DNA of 64,000 bases from Alteromonas sp047556435 (GTDB lineage Bacteria; Pseudomonadota; Gammaproteobacteria; Enterobacterales; Alteromonadaceae): assembly GCF_047556435.1 (NCBI RefSeq), contig NZ_CP180210.1, forward strand, positions 124,001 to 188,000. The letters run 5' to 3'. Position 1 is the first letter of the stretch, and each line of letters starts with the position of its first letter. Position numbers and translations under genes: made by a program. Below the pieces are notes generated by a model. It did no database searches. It was not told the origin of the DNA and saw only the letters and a program-made list of their open reading frames with translations. Shown one piece after another: positions 9,417 to 18,074 of the stretch.

Positions 9417-12266
9417 ATGAAGAGGTTGTTAGCATTTTTTCTTCTGATTGTTGCGGCTGGCGTGTCTGCCGCCGACTACTTGGCTGAGTCGCCAGGTGCT
9501 GGATTTCCTCTGGCTGATGAAAAGGGTGTTGCTCCTATCGTTGTTGAAGATACGGCGAGTCCTGGTGTGATCCGGGCAGTAAACAGTGTGCGCGAAGATA
9601 TTTTTCAGGTGACGCAACAGCGTCCTGAAATACATGCCGCGCTGCCACGCGCCAGCGCCGTGATACTGGTTGCGGAGATAGGCAAAAGTGCGTTGCTTGA
9701 ACAGCTGGTCTCATCAGGCAAGCTGGACCTTGGCGAGGTTGAGGGTCGCTGGGATGGTTATCTCATTCAGCATATCGACACGCCTTTTGAGGACGTTGAT
9801 GAGGCCTGGGTCATTGTTGGCGCAAATCGTCGTGGCGCTATGTATGGGCTTTATGATTTAAGCGAAACCATAGGCGTTTCTCCCTGGTATTGGTGGGCTG
9901 ACGTTCCGGTAATGCAGAAAAAGTCGGTTTATTTAGCTTCAGGAACCCGTGTTCTTGAATCTCCAAAAGTAAAATACCGCGGTATATTTTTGAATGACGA
10001 GGCGCCAGCGCTTACCAATTGGGTGCATGAAAAATACGGTGGTTACAATGCGTCGTTTTACGAGAACGTATTCGAGCTGCTACTTCGCCTTAAAGCAAAC
10101 TTCCTGTGGCCGGCAATGTGGAATAACGCCTTTGCTGATGATGATCCGCAAAATCCGTTACTGGCGCATGAGATGGGAATTGTAATGAGCAACTCTCACC
10201 ATGAACCCATGATGCGGGCTGACAAAGAGTGGAATCGTTATGGCGAGGGGGCCTGGGAGTATTCGACCAATCCGGAAAATCTCTACAAGTTCTGGCAGGA
10301 AGGGGCAGAGCGCCACAAAGCGCTGGAGAGTATCTTCACGCTGGGCATGCGCGGTCAGGAAGACACGCCGATGAGTGAAGGGCAGAATGTTGAATTGCTC
10401 GAAACTATCGTGGCTGATCAGCGCAAAATTCTCGATGAAACCTTCGACAAACCCCTATCCGAGGTGCCGCAGGTGTGGGCCTTGTATAAAGAAGTACAAG
10501 GGTTTTACGAGCGCGGCATGCGCGTTCCGGAAGATGTCACTCTGCTGTGGACGGACGACAACTTTGGCAATATCCGCCGCTTGCCAATCGCTGAAGAACG
10601 CGGCCGCAAGGGTGGTGCGGGGGTATACTATCATTTCGATTATGTGGGCGATCCGCGTTCTTATCGCTGGATAAATACCGTGCCGCTGGGCAAAGTGTAT
10701 GAGCAGATGAGCATGGCCTGGGAGTATGGTGCCAGAGAAATCTGGATCACCAACGTGGGCGATCTTAAACCCATGGAGCTACCGATCGACTTTTTCCTGA
10801 CCATGGCTTGGGACCCGGAAGCGTTTGATGGTCAGACTGCGACACAGTTTACCCGCGAGTGGGCAGCGCAACAGTTCGGCGAGGCACACGCAGATAGCGT
10901 AGCGGCGCTTCTTAACACCTACACCCTTCACAATGGCCGGCGTAAACCCGAGGCAGTGACCCCAGATACATACAGCCTTTACCACTACAACGAGGCTGCG
11001 CGCATCTCCACGTGGCTCGAGGAAGCGGCGCAGCAAGCTGTTGCACTTCAGCAGACATTGCCGGAAAAATTCCAGAGCGCCTTCTTCCAACTGGTGGGGT
11101 ATCCGCTCTGGGCAACGCAGACCATGTACGAGCTGAACTATGCACAGGCACTGAACGCGCGCGATGCTGACCAGGACAGGGCAACAACAAACGACACTGC
11201 TGCCCAGGTAAAATATTGGTTCAACCGGGATAAGCAACTCGCTGAGCAGTATCATTCGCTCAAAGACGGACGCTGGAATCACATGATGTCCCAGCCTCAC
11301 ATCGGGTTTGTTCACTGGCGTAATCCGCCTGCGAATCTGCCGCCGGTTACCCGTCACAAGGCACTGGCAACGCCTGCGGTTGCCGATATGGGAGTGAGCA
11401 CCCAGAATCAGCCAATATACTGGCCTGCCAGTGAATGGCAAAAGCAGTCACTGGCTCTCGAAACCTTTACTCCCTACGGCGCGTCGCAGCGTACCATAAC
11501 AGTGTATAACCGGCAGGCAAAGCCGTTTGATTTTACAGCAGAAGCCAGAGACGACTGGGTTCGACTATCCGACACTGCTGGTACCGTTGCGCAACAACAT
11601 GATCTTGATGTCAGTATTGACTGGGATTCCCTGCCATCTGGTGTGCACGAGTCGAGCGTGTATATCACCGGAACCGGGTGGGGAGGGGCAAGAGTTCATG
11701 TGAAAGCGGTCAAAACCAACAGTAATCCGCAAGGGTATGTTGAAACTGATGGTGTGATAGCAGTAAATGCGTCAAGTGCAGAAATTGATGGTAACCAGCC
11801 TCATGTGAAATGGGAGACCCTGTCACTGCACGGACGCACAGGGACCGCTGTACGCAGCTTCATAAGCGCAGACGGTGAGGTTCCTGAACGTCTGGCAGAG
11901 AGACCGGTGCTGACATACCCGCTTTATTTTACGTCTACCGGTACCTTTGACGTCATTATAGATATCTCACCGTCACAGCAGTTCTTTCCAAATCATAAAC
12001 TGGCGTTCTGGATGGTGATGGATGGCGGTGAGCCGCAGCGAATTGACGGTGTTGGTGATTACAAATACTGGGAGAAGGAAGTATTAGACAATGTACGTCA
12101 ACTGAAAACCTCGGTAACCATCACCGATCCCGGCACGCACATCCTGAAGCTATACCTGGAAGATACCGGTGTGGTGTTACAAAAAATCACGATTGATACC
12201 GGTGGGCTTCAGGAGAGCTACCTTGGGCCGCCGGAATCTCCGTTTGTGCAAAAAAGGAACGAATAA
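9417..12266 (+). CDS. Glycoside hydrolase family 115 xylan alpha-1,2-glucuronidase
   Basis: The 949-residue product starts at the ATG at 9417, with GGAG 7 bp upstream and a signal peptide of about 17 residues ending VSAAD. A longer in-frame start at 9384 lies inside the GH43 gene and lacks a signal sequence. GH115 enzymes remove (4-O-methyl-)glucuronic acid side chains from xylan. Typical stretches are GRWDGYLIQ, RRGAMYGLYDLSE, FLNDEAPALTNWVHEKYGGYN, FLWPAMWNNAFADDDP and LLWTDDNFGN. The C-terminal 250 residues form the extra beta domain found in the family. It is translationally coupled to the GH43 gene before it. Confidence 0.96.
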   Translation: MKRLLAFFLLIVAAGVSAADYLAESPGAGFPLADEKGVAPIVVEDTASPGVIRAVNSVREDIFQVTQQRPEIHAALPRASAVILVAEIGKSALLEQLVSSGKLDLGEVEGRWDGYLIQHIDTPFEDVDEAWVIVGANRRGAMYGLYDLSETIGVSPWYWWADVPVMQKKSVYLASGTRVLESPKVKYRGIFLNDEAPALTNWVHEKYGGYNASFYENVFELLLRLKANFLWPAMWNNAFADDDPQNPLLAHEMGIVMSNSHHEPMMRADKEWNRYGEGAWEYSTNPENLYKFWQEGAERHKALESIFTLGMRGQEDTPMSEGQNVELLETIVADQRKILDETFDKPLSEVPQVWALYKEVQGFYERGMRVPEDVTLLWTDDNFGNIRRLPIAEERGRKGGAGVYYHFDYVGDPRSYRWINTVPLGKVYEQMSMAWEYGAREIWITNVGDLKPMELPIDFFLTMAWDPEAFDGQTATQFTREWAAQQFGEAHADSVAALLNTYTLHNGRRKPEAVTPDTYSLYHYNEAARISTWLEEAAQQAVALQQTLPEKFQSAFFQLVGYPLWATQTMYELNYAQALNARDADQDRATTNDTAAQVKYWFNRDKQLAEQYHSLKDGRWNHMMSQPHIGFVHWRNPPANLPPVTRHKALATPAVADMGVSTQNQPIYWPASEWQKQSLALETFTPYGASQRTITVYNRQAKPFDFTAEARDDWVRLSDTAGTVAQQHDLDVSIDWDSLPSGVHESSVYITGTGWGGARVHVKAVKTNSNPQGYVETDGVIAVNASSAEIDGNQPHVKWETLSLHGRTGTAVRSFISADGEVPERLAERPVLTYPLYFTSTGTFDVIIDISPSQQFFPNHKLAFWMVMDGGEPQRIDGVGDYKYWEKEVLDNVRQLKTSVTITDPGTHILKLYLEDTGVVLQKITIDTGGLQESYLGPPESPFVQKRNE

Positions 12267-12567
12267 ATCTGACGTCATTCTGCGGTCCCTGACGCAGGCA
12301 TTTGCCAGCCAGGGAGCGCAGTGAATGGCGGGTGTCTCAGGCTGAAAGCCAAAAAATTATGTCAGTTAAATCGGAGGCGATAGCAACCGTTTCCGCGATT
12401 TTCGTCATTTATCATGTGTGTCTTGCTCTTTCCTTTCTTTGTAAATTTTATGTAATTCCATTCCGCCATGGCGTTATCTTGTTTTGCACCGTTTTAACAT
12501 TGCTGAAACCATTGCGACGCTGCAAAATGCTGTACAACTCGCGAATAAATACAAAAAGGAGCTCGTT
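12267..12567. other. Intergenic region between GH115 and the GH43 lipoprotein gene
   Basis: About 300 bp without a plausible gene. The left part is GC-rich with short hairpin potential. The right part (from about 12390) is AT-rich and probably contains a separate promoter for the downstream pair, with AACCGTTTCC near 12387. No clear terminator with a T run was found. Confidence 0.5.
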
Positions 12568-13722
12568 GTGGCAATTAAGCATTTTAGTATAAAGACGCTT
12601 TCACTGGCCGTGTCTGCTGTCATTCTTTGTGCATGTCAGCCGGCGAATGAGGCAGACAATATGAATACCGCAAAGCAACCTGAAGCCCAGGCCCCGGCCT
12701 CTGCTGAGAAACCGGTAGCCGCTGACACCTCTTCAGACATGGCGGCAGGATATTCCGAACCGCTGGTAACACATATCTACACCGCAGATCCGTCTGCGCA
12801 TGTGTTCAACGACAGGCTGTACATTTACCCGTCTCATGATGTTGAATCTGGTATTCCTCAGAATGACAACGGCGACCACTTTGATATGCGCGATTACCAC
12901 ATCCTGTCTATGGATGAGGTAGGTGGCGAAGTGACCGACCATGGGATGGCCCTGTCTGTTGATGATATTCCGTGGGCAGGTCGTCAGCTGTGGGCACCGG
13001 ATGCGGCAGAAAAAGACGGCACGTATTATCTGTACTTCCCGCTGAAAGACAAGCAGGACATATTCCGTATCGGTGTAGCCACAAGTGATAATCCGGCGGG
13101 TCCATTCGAGCCGCAACCAGAGCCGATGGCGGGCAGCTTTAGTATCGACCCGGCAGTGTTCAAAGATGACGATGGTGAGTACTACATGTACTTTGGCGGT
13201 ATCTGGGGCGGTCAGCTGCAGCGTTACGAAGGCGAAGAGTATAACCCTGAAGACGAATATCCTGCTGATGATGCGCCAGCGGTAAAACCACGTATCGCAA
13301 AGCTAAGCGACGATATGTTGTCTTTTGCCGAGCCGGTTAAGGAAATCGATATTCTTGATGAGAATGGCGACCCGATTCTGACAGGTGACAATGACCGTCG
13401 CTTCTTCGAAGCCGCGTGGGTACACAAGTACGACGGCAAGTATTACTTCTCCTATTCCACTGGCGATACCCATAAAATTGTTTACGCAACCGGTGATAAT
13501 CCATATGGGCCATTTACCTACCAGGGCGTGATTCTGGAGCCGGTGCAGGGATGGACAAATCACCATTCCATCGCGAAATACAAAGGCCAGTGGTATCTGT
13601 TCTATCATGACAGCTCGCTGTCCGGTGGCAAAACCTGGCTGCGAAGCGTGAAGATGACAGAACTGACACATCGTGAGGATGGCAGTATTGTTACCATCGA
13701 CCCGTATAAAAAGGCCGAGTAA
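12568..13722 (+). CDS. GH43 lipoprotein (beta-xylosidase/arabinofuranosidase-like)
   Basis: The start is a GTG at 12568 placed 6 bp after AAGGAG. It gives 384 residues beginning with a lipoprotein signal peptide and lipobox LCAC (Cys23). A Pro/Ala-rich linker (30-62) precedes a GH43 propeller. Candidate catalytic residues are D74 in TADPSAH, D194 in FSIDPA and E281 in RRFFEAAW. Membrane anchoring would place it at the periplasmic face or outer membrane, next to incoming xylo-oligosaccharides. An acidic insert at about 222-240 (EGEEYNPEDE) is notable. Only 2 bp separate it from the transporter gene, so the two are co-transcribed. Substrate specificity is not decided by sequence alone. Confidence 0.9.
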   Translation: MAIKHFSIKTLSLAVSAVILCACQPANEADNMNTAKQPEAQAPASAEKPVAADTSSDMAAGYSEPLVTHIYTADPSAHVFNDRLYIYPSHDVESGIPQNDNGDHFDMRDYHILSMDEVGGEVTDHGMALSVDDIPWAGRQLWAPDAAEKDGTYYLYFPLKDKQDIFRIGVATSDNPAGPFEPQPEPMAGSFSIDPAVFKDDDGEYYMYFGGIWGGQLQRYEGEEYNPEDEYPADDAPAVKPRIAKLSDDMLSFAEPVKEIDILDENGDPILTGDNDRRFFEAAWVHKYDGKYYFSYSTGDTHKIVYATGDNPYGPFTYQGVILEPVQGWTNHHSIAKYKGQWYLFYHDSSLSGGKTWLRSVKMTELTHREDGSIVTIDPYKKAE

Positions 13723-13724
13723 GT

Positions 13725-15158
13725 ATGGAACAAACGATGAGTGGGCAGGCCGCAAGGCCTGCTGACAACGCCGCGAATAACACGGCGTTTATTTTATTTA
13801 TCAGCGTGGTCGCCACCATTGGCGGCTTCCTGTTTGGTTTTGACAGCGGTGTGATTAACGGAACGGTTGATGGGCTGCAGCAGGCGTTTAACTCTGAAAG
13901 TGTAGGGACAGGGTTTAACGTGTCCAGCATGTTACTGGGCTGTGCTGTGGGCGCCTTCTTTGCAGGACGTCTGGCCGATCGATACGGACGTCGTGCGCTA
14001 CTGATGACTGCCGCTGTCCTCTTCATTGTCAGCGCCTGGGGCTCTGGCGTAGCTGGCACCTCCGGTGAATTTGTCATCTACCGTATTCTTGGGGGGCTGG
14101 CAGTGGGTGCTGCGTCAGTAATGGCGCCCGCTTACATCGCTGAGGTATCGCCAGCGCGCTTTCGCGGCATGCTGACGTCTATTCAGCAAATTGCCATCAT
14201 CAGTGGCTTATTTGCAGCATTTGTCAGCAACTATCTGCTTGCGGATGCAGCTGCTGGCTCAACGTCTGAGTTCTGGATGGGCTATGAGGCCTGGCGCTGG
14301 ATGTTCTGGATGGAGCTGATTCCTGCGTTGTTGTTTTTCCTGATGTTGTTTTTTATCCCGGAAAGTCCGCGCTTTCTGATGGTGAAAAAGCGTACGGATA
14401 AAGCACAGGCGGTGCTTACCCGACTTTACGGAAAAGCCGCTGCAGACCAGAAAATTGCCGAAATTCGTGATTCTCTGGCAGACGACCACAAACCCCGACT
14501 TTCTGACCTTATGCAAAAAGGCACCGGAAAAGTACGCCCGATTGTGTGGGTGGGCATTGGTCTGGCGGCGTTCCAGCAGCTCGTGGGTATCAACGTCGTG
14601 TTTTATTACGGCGCTGTGCTGTGGCAGGCAGTGGGTTTTTCTGAATCGGATGCATTGCTGATTAACGTGATAAGCGGCGCTATCAGCATCGCCGCCTGTG
14701 TCATCACGCTGATGGTCATTGATAAAATCGGTCGTAAGCCACTGCTCAAATGGGGCTCGATTGGTATGACAGTGACTTTGGGTATCATGGTATATGCGTT
14801 TTTAAATGCCGACCAGGACCCAACCGGCAGGCTAATCCTTGGTGATTACGGCACCATTGCACTGGTCGCTGCCAATGCTTACGTGTTTTTCTTCAATATG
14901 TCCTGGGGACCGGTTATGTGGGTGATGTTGGGTGAGATGTTCCCCAACCAGATCCGAGGCTCGGGGCTGGCAGTCAGTGGGTTAGTGCAATGGGGTACCA
15001 ACTTTGCGATTACCTGGACGTTCCCCATGTTGCTTGCCGGCGTCGGATTGGCCGGAGCATATGGACTGTACGCTATATGTGCACTGCTATCGGTATTCTT
15101 TGTTATTAAGCTGGTTAACGAGACTAACGGCAAAGAGCTGGAAGAGATGCAGGGGTAA
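13725..15158 (+). CDS. xylE: XylE-type sugar:proton symporter (major facilitator superfamily)
   Basis: The 477-residue, 12-helix sugar porter shows the family signatures: GRLADRYGRR after helix 2, the RFRGML stretch near residue 145 after helix 4, PESPRFL before the central loop, GIGLAAFQQLVGINVVFYY in helix 7, DKIGRKPLL after helix 8 and a C-terminal ETNGKELEEM. In this locus D-xylose uptake across the inner membrane is the most likely role. It is the last gene of the rightward cluster and is followed by a strong terminator at 15247. The symbol is given by family and context; arabinose or another pentose cannot be excluded. Confidence 0.88.
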   Translation: MEQTMSGQAARPADNAANNTAFILFISVVATIGGFLFGFDSGVINGTVDGLQQAFNSESVGTGFNVSSMLLGCAVGAFFAGRLADRYGRRALLMTAAVLFIVSAWGSGVAGTSGEFVIYRILGGLAVGAASVMAPAYIAEVSPARFRGMLTSIQQIAIISGLFAAFVSNYLLADAAAGSTSEFWMGYEAWRWMFWMELIPALLFFLMLFFIPESPRFLMVKKRTDKAQAVLTRLYGKAAADQKIAEIRDSLADDHKPRLSDLMQKGTGKVRPIVWVGIGLAAFQQLVGINVVFYYGAVLWQAVGFSESDALLINVISGAISIAACVITLMVIDKIGRKPLLKWGSIGMTVTLGIMVYAFLNADQDPTGRLILGDYGTIALVAANAYVFFFNMSWGPVMWVMLGEMFPNQIRGSGLAVSGLVQWGTNFAITWTFPMLLAGVGLAGAYGLYAICALLSVFFVIKLVNETNGKELEEMQG

Positions 15159-15246
15159 TTTCCTGAGTAGAACAGCCTTTTCGCCGCACAAGATGCAGCG
15201 AAAAGGCGCCTGTTAATCATGTGATGAACCTGGACTTTGTCACCTT

Positions 15247-15268
15247 GGGGCCTGCTGGCCCCTTTTTT
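15247..15268 (+). terminator. Intrinsic terminator of the xylan operon
   Basis: GGGGCC and GGCCCC pair across a TGCT loop, followed by six T residues. It marks the right end of the xylan/xylose cluster. A further inverted repeat, CCTTTTCGC/GCGAAAAGG, lies about 50 bp upstream without a T run. Confidence 0.88.
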
Positions 15269-15597
15269 ATAAAGCCTGCCCTATAAACCTACAAACGGCA
15301 GCAAGTTATCGCACCGAAAACATCACCTTATATGCACGCGCACAGCTTTAAAAAGGGTGGAAAGGTACACCTGCATCGCATAGCTCACTATTTTCTAACA
15401 AACATTAAGAATGCGTATATCTAAGGGAAAATGTGATCTGACTATCCTCAAACTCTCTACTCACAAGTCGACCCAGGCGACATCCGGACAATTATGTTGT
15501 CGCGCTGGCGCGCTGCGTTATCGGTAATTTGCGTATTGACCACGCGCTACCTGAACGCTGAAATTCATTTTGAAACCAGTTTGAAAAGGTGTATGTA
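15269..15597. other. Intergenic region upstream of azurin
   Basis: About 330 bp without a plausible gene. It should contain the azurin promoter. I saw no recognisable FNR, Anr or copper-regulator site. Confidence 0.5.
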
Positions 15598-16047
15598 ATG
15601 AAGTTAAAAAGCATTCTTTTAGGCGCTGTTCTTCTTGGCGCATCGGGTACTACGCTGGCAAACGAGTGTGAAGCAACCATCGACAGCAACGACATGATGC
15701 AGTTTGATAAGTCCGAGATGACTATTCCTGCATCTTGCGATGAGTTTACCGTTACACTCACTCACAGCGGTAAGCTACCGGCAGCATCCATGGGACATAA
15801 CTGGGTAATGTCGACTAAAGCCGATATGCAGGCAGTAGCGACTGACGGCATGTCAGCAGGGCTAGATAACAATTATATTAAACCCGGTGATGAGCGTGTT
15901 ATCGCGTATACGAAAATCATCGGCGGTGGTGAGCAGGATTCTGTGACCTTTGATGTATCCGGGCTGTCGGCAGATGAATCTTATGCATTCTTCTGCTCAT
16001 TCCCGGGACACATCTCGATGATGAAAGGGACGGTTATTGTTAAATAA
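15598..16047 (+). CDS. azu: Azurin (periplasmic type I copper protein)
   Basis: The 149-residue protein has a signal peptide of about 20 residues ending TLA and a mature azurin fold. Copper ligands are visible: His in SMGHNW, then Cys, His and Met in FFCSFPGHISMMKG; the Cys3-Cys26-like disulfide partners are in NECEATI and PASCDEF. Azurin shuttles electrons between periplasmic redox enzymes. AAAGG lies 8 bp before the chosen ATG; a GTG three codons earlier is possible but less well placed. It is monocistronic, ending in a strong terminator. Confidence 0.96.
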   Translation: MKLKSILLGAVLLGASGTTLANECEATIDSNDMMQFDKSEMTIPASCDEFTVTLTHSGKLPAASMGHNWVMSTKADMQAVATDGMSAGLDNNYIKPGDERVIAYTKIIGGGEQDSVTFDVSGLSADESYAFFCSFPGHISMMKGTVIVK

Positions 16048-16162
16048 CAATTACCGGACGCCCGGATAATCAGAAGTGATAAAAGCCGGGAATAGCCGGT
16101 ATCGGAACGCGCTGCATAGATTGTAGATGTAGCATGTTCCGGGAGAATTCCTGAAAACACAT

Positions 16163-16190
16163 AAACGCCCGCTATTTGCGGGCGTTTTTT
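16163..16190 (+). terminator. Terminator after azurin
   Basis: A 10-bp stem (AAACGCCCGC with GCGGGCGTTT), a 5-nt loop and a T run follow the azurin stop by about 115 bp. Confidence 0.9.
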
Positions 16191-16403
16191 ATTGCAACCC
16201 AGACGGCTGGTAAGAGGTTTGATACGCTGGCAATGCTACTTTTTTCCTGAATGCCAGCGTGGAGTCATGACAGACAAAAATTTGCGCACGGCAAAGTACG
16301 CTTGTTATGGCGTCGCAGTCACTTGCCAGACGTAGTAAAAGATCACATAGTGAACGGTAATTGCCAGTCGCCCAATGGCGGCGTTGTAACCGGAGAAATC
16401 ACT

Positions 16404-16889
16404 GTGAAGTATTATGCCGTAGCGCTGTTAATAGGGCTAAGCTCGCCTGCAGTCAACGCTGACAACACCATCAGGCTATCAGAGCCAGTGGCAAAGACAG
16501 AGCATACCGAGACCTTTGGCAGCGCGCTGGATATGCGGTTACCGCAGGTATCGCTTGCAGCGCTCAAAGCTCAGCCGCAGGACTACCTTGAGGCTCCCTT
16601 TCAGGTGACAACGCGTATAGCAAAAGTGTGTCAGAAAAAGGGCTGCTTTTTCATTGCACAGCAGGACGATGTGACAATACGAGTGTCATTTAAAGATTAT
16701 GGATTTTTCATACCCACAGATAGCGGTGGGAAAGAAGTGACGCTGGCCGGCACGCTGATAAAAAAGACAATGTCAGCAGAGCAGGCAGCGCATTTTCGCG
16801 CAGATCTTAACGACGGCAACCCGGCTCTGGTACCGGGCGAGGTGTATGAGATAGTTGCACAAAGCGTTCGCATCCCTTTACGTAGCTGA
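16404..16889 (+). CDS. DUF4920-like exported protein
   Basis: A GTG start with GGAG 8 bp upstream gives 161 residues, beginning with a signal peptide (about 1-19, ending VNA). The mature part is a small OB-like domain with KVCQKKGCFF near 80, VTIRVSFKDYGFFIP near 95 and VTLAGTLIKKTMS near 115, which fits the DUF4920 family. The molecular function is unknown. Because the C-x5-C pair sits in an exported protein, metal binding or a disulfide is possible. Longer in-frame starts back to 16251 would put basic, non-signal sequence in front and were rejected. It lies downstream of azurin but behind that gene's terminator. Confidence 0.72.
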   Translation: MKYYAVALLIGLSSPAVNADNTIRLSEPVAKTEHTETFGSALDMRLPQVSLAALKAQPQDYLEAPFQVTTRIAKVCQKKGCFFIAQQDDVTIRVSFKDYGFFIPTDSGGKEVTLAGTLIKKTMSAEQAAHFRADLNDGNPALVPGEVYEIVAQSVRIPLRS

Positions 16890-16976
16890 CAAATCCGGTT
16901 CGCCATCAGTGTGAGTGCGATTTCCGTGACGCTCGATTACAGATCGGCAGACAAAAAAACACAGCCATATCGTAAA

Positions 16977-16991
16977 TAATAACAATTATCA
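16977..16991. promoter_or_regulatory. Fur-box-like site
   Basis: TAATAACAATTATCA matches 12 of 14 defined positions of the 7-1-7 Fur consensus TGATAATnATTATCA. It lies 50 bp upstream of the ATG at 17042, over the likely promoter of that gene. This suggests iron-dependent repression. Confidence 0.55.
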
Positions 16992-17041
16992 TTTGCATTG
17001 ATGTGTTTTGTCCTCTAGTCTGAAAACAGGAGGATGACACT

Positions 17042-17452
17042 ATGCAGCTAACCTATCTTTGCCCGAAGCATGCCGACTGGGTATATACCAACCCGCAACA
17101 GGCGGTGCATTTTCTGACCCGAAACGATATGCAGGGAAGCTTGCTGTATCACGGCGGTCAGTACTGTGATGCGATTCCTTATCTGGGTTGTGCGTTCGAT
17201 ATTGCCGCTATCTTATTAGAGCTTGAGGAAGGCAACGACACGGCGCTGATTAATACCGTAAAAGCGCTCACGTTTATGCTGGGCAGCGCGTATCAACTCT
17301 CTCAGCGTTGGGATTGCTACCAGGCGATTCATACTCGCGCATCAAAGTTGCTGGCGGCAGTAGCGACTTATCAGGAGCATCAGGAACGTGTGCGCACCGG
17401 TGAGCTGACGAGCCAGCCTGACGGACAGCGGCCATTTTCTCCGGGCAAGTGA
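17042..17452 (+). CDS. Uncharacterised protein behind a Fur-box-like site
   Basis: The 136-residue protein is not recognised. An AGGAGG ribosome-binding site lies 7 bp before the ATG, so translation should be strong. It is predicted to be largely helical and cytosolic, with no signal peptide, and has cysteines near 8, 43, 51 and 106. The stretch SLLYHGGQYCDAIPYLGCAFD (split here as SLLYHGGQYCDAIP then YLGCAFD) could hold a metal or a disulfide. A polar, probably flexible tail covers the last 25 residues. The Fur-like box upstream and the following membrane-protein gene suggest a two-gene iron-responsive unit. No function is assigned. Confidence 0.75.
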   Translation: MQLTYLCPKHADWVYTNPQQAVHFLTRNDMQGSLLYHGGQYCDAIPYLGCAFDIAAILLELEEGNDTALINTVKALTFMLGSAYQLSQRWDCYQAIHTRASKLLAAVATYQEHQERVRTGELTSQPDGQRPFSPGK

Positions 17453-17455
17453 AAA

Positions 17456-17656
17456 GTGAAGTCGGTAATTAATACTGTGCGAACGGCATTGCTAAGCTGC
17501 CTGAGTGGCGTTGCGCTAGCGCTGTGGGGCGTACAGCAAAATCTGGTGTCATTAATCGACGATCGGTTACTGTTTTTGCTTTTACTGGCAATCAGCGCAG
17601 CATTAACAGGTTTTGTGGTGTACTGCGCGCACCGGCAATCTTCTGCTACGGATTGA
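17456..17656 (+). CDS. Small two-helix membrane protein, uncharacterised
   Basis: A GTG start 3 bp after the preceding stop gives 66 residues. Two hydrophobic helices (about 10-28 and 36-57) suggest a hairpin inner-membrane protein with basic residues at the N terminus and a short polar tail. Its tight spacing to the Fur-box gene argues for co-transcription and translational coupling. There is no strong Shine-Dalgarno sequence of its own. It could be a partner of the upstream protein. No family was recognised. Confidence 0.5.
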   Translation: MKSVINTVRTALLSCLSGVALALWGVQQNLVSLIDDRLLFLLLLAISAALTGFVVYCAHRQSSATD

Positions 17657-18074
17657 AAAAGGCCATCGCGGCAGTCATATAAGTAAGGACACATTTTATT
17701 CCCAGGCGAGCGCCTATCATCAATAACTTTGTGGAAGTAGCGGCGCTAACTGATGGACATGGCGGTCCAGGCTGCATCCTGATGACGCACTTCGCCAGTA
17801 AATCGCTCCGGAGCTGGCACCCGCTTCTGCTATGGAGGAAGTCATTGCGTCCCAGTAAACATCATTGTCTGAAAAAGCACCCGAGTGAAGCTGCCTGCAC
17901 AACCACGTTCCTCGACAGCCGGGCAGTAGCTTTCAGCGACGGCAAGATTACACGATTTCATAAATACCACCGGTAAGATAGTGTTCAGCAAACTGGCATT
18001 GTTATGGCAAACTAAAATTACCGGGCAGAGCAGTTGTTTGCTGATGCCGACGTATCCAGACCAAGGTGGTAACT
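17657..18074. other. Gene-free interval of about 420 bp
   Basis: I see no convincing gene. Short open frames in both directions lack ribosome-binding sites and have unlikely composition. A 10-bp palindrome GCTCCGGAGC lies at about 17804. The last 60 bp should hold the promoter of the gene starting at 18075. Confidence 0.5.

Noticed and set aside
10779..11441. Long minus-strand open frame of 220 codons opposite GH115
   Set aside because: It lies wholly inside a well-supported GH115 gene and shows the composition of an antisense frame, with no ribosome-binding site or family match.
13303..13755. Minus-strand open frame opposite the GH43 lipoprotein gene
   Set aside because: It is a shadow of the catalytic domain on the other strand and lacks recognisable motifs.
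17731..17976. 81-codon plus-strand frame in the 17657-18074 gap
   Set aside because: Its composition is not protein-like, there is no Shine-Dalgarno sequence, and overlapping frames on both strands are equally open.
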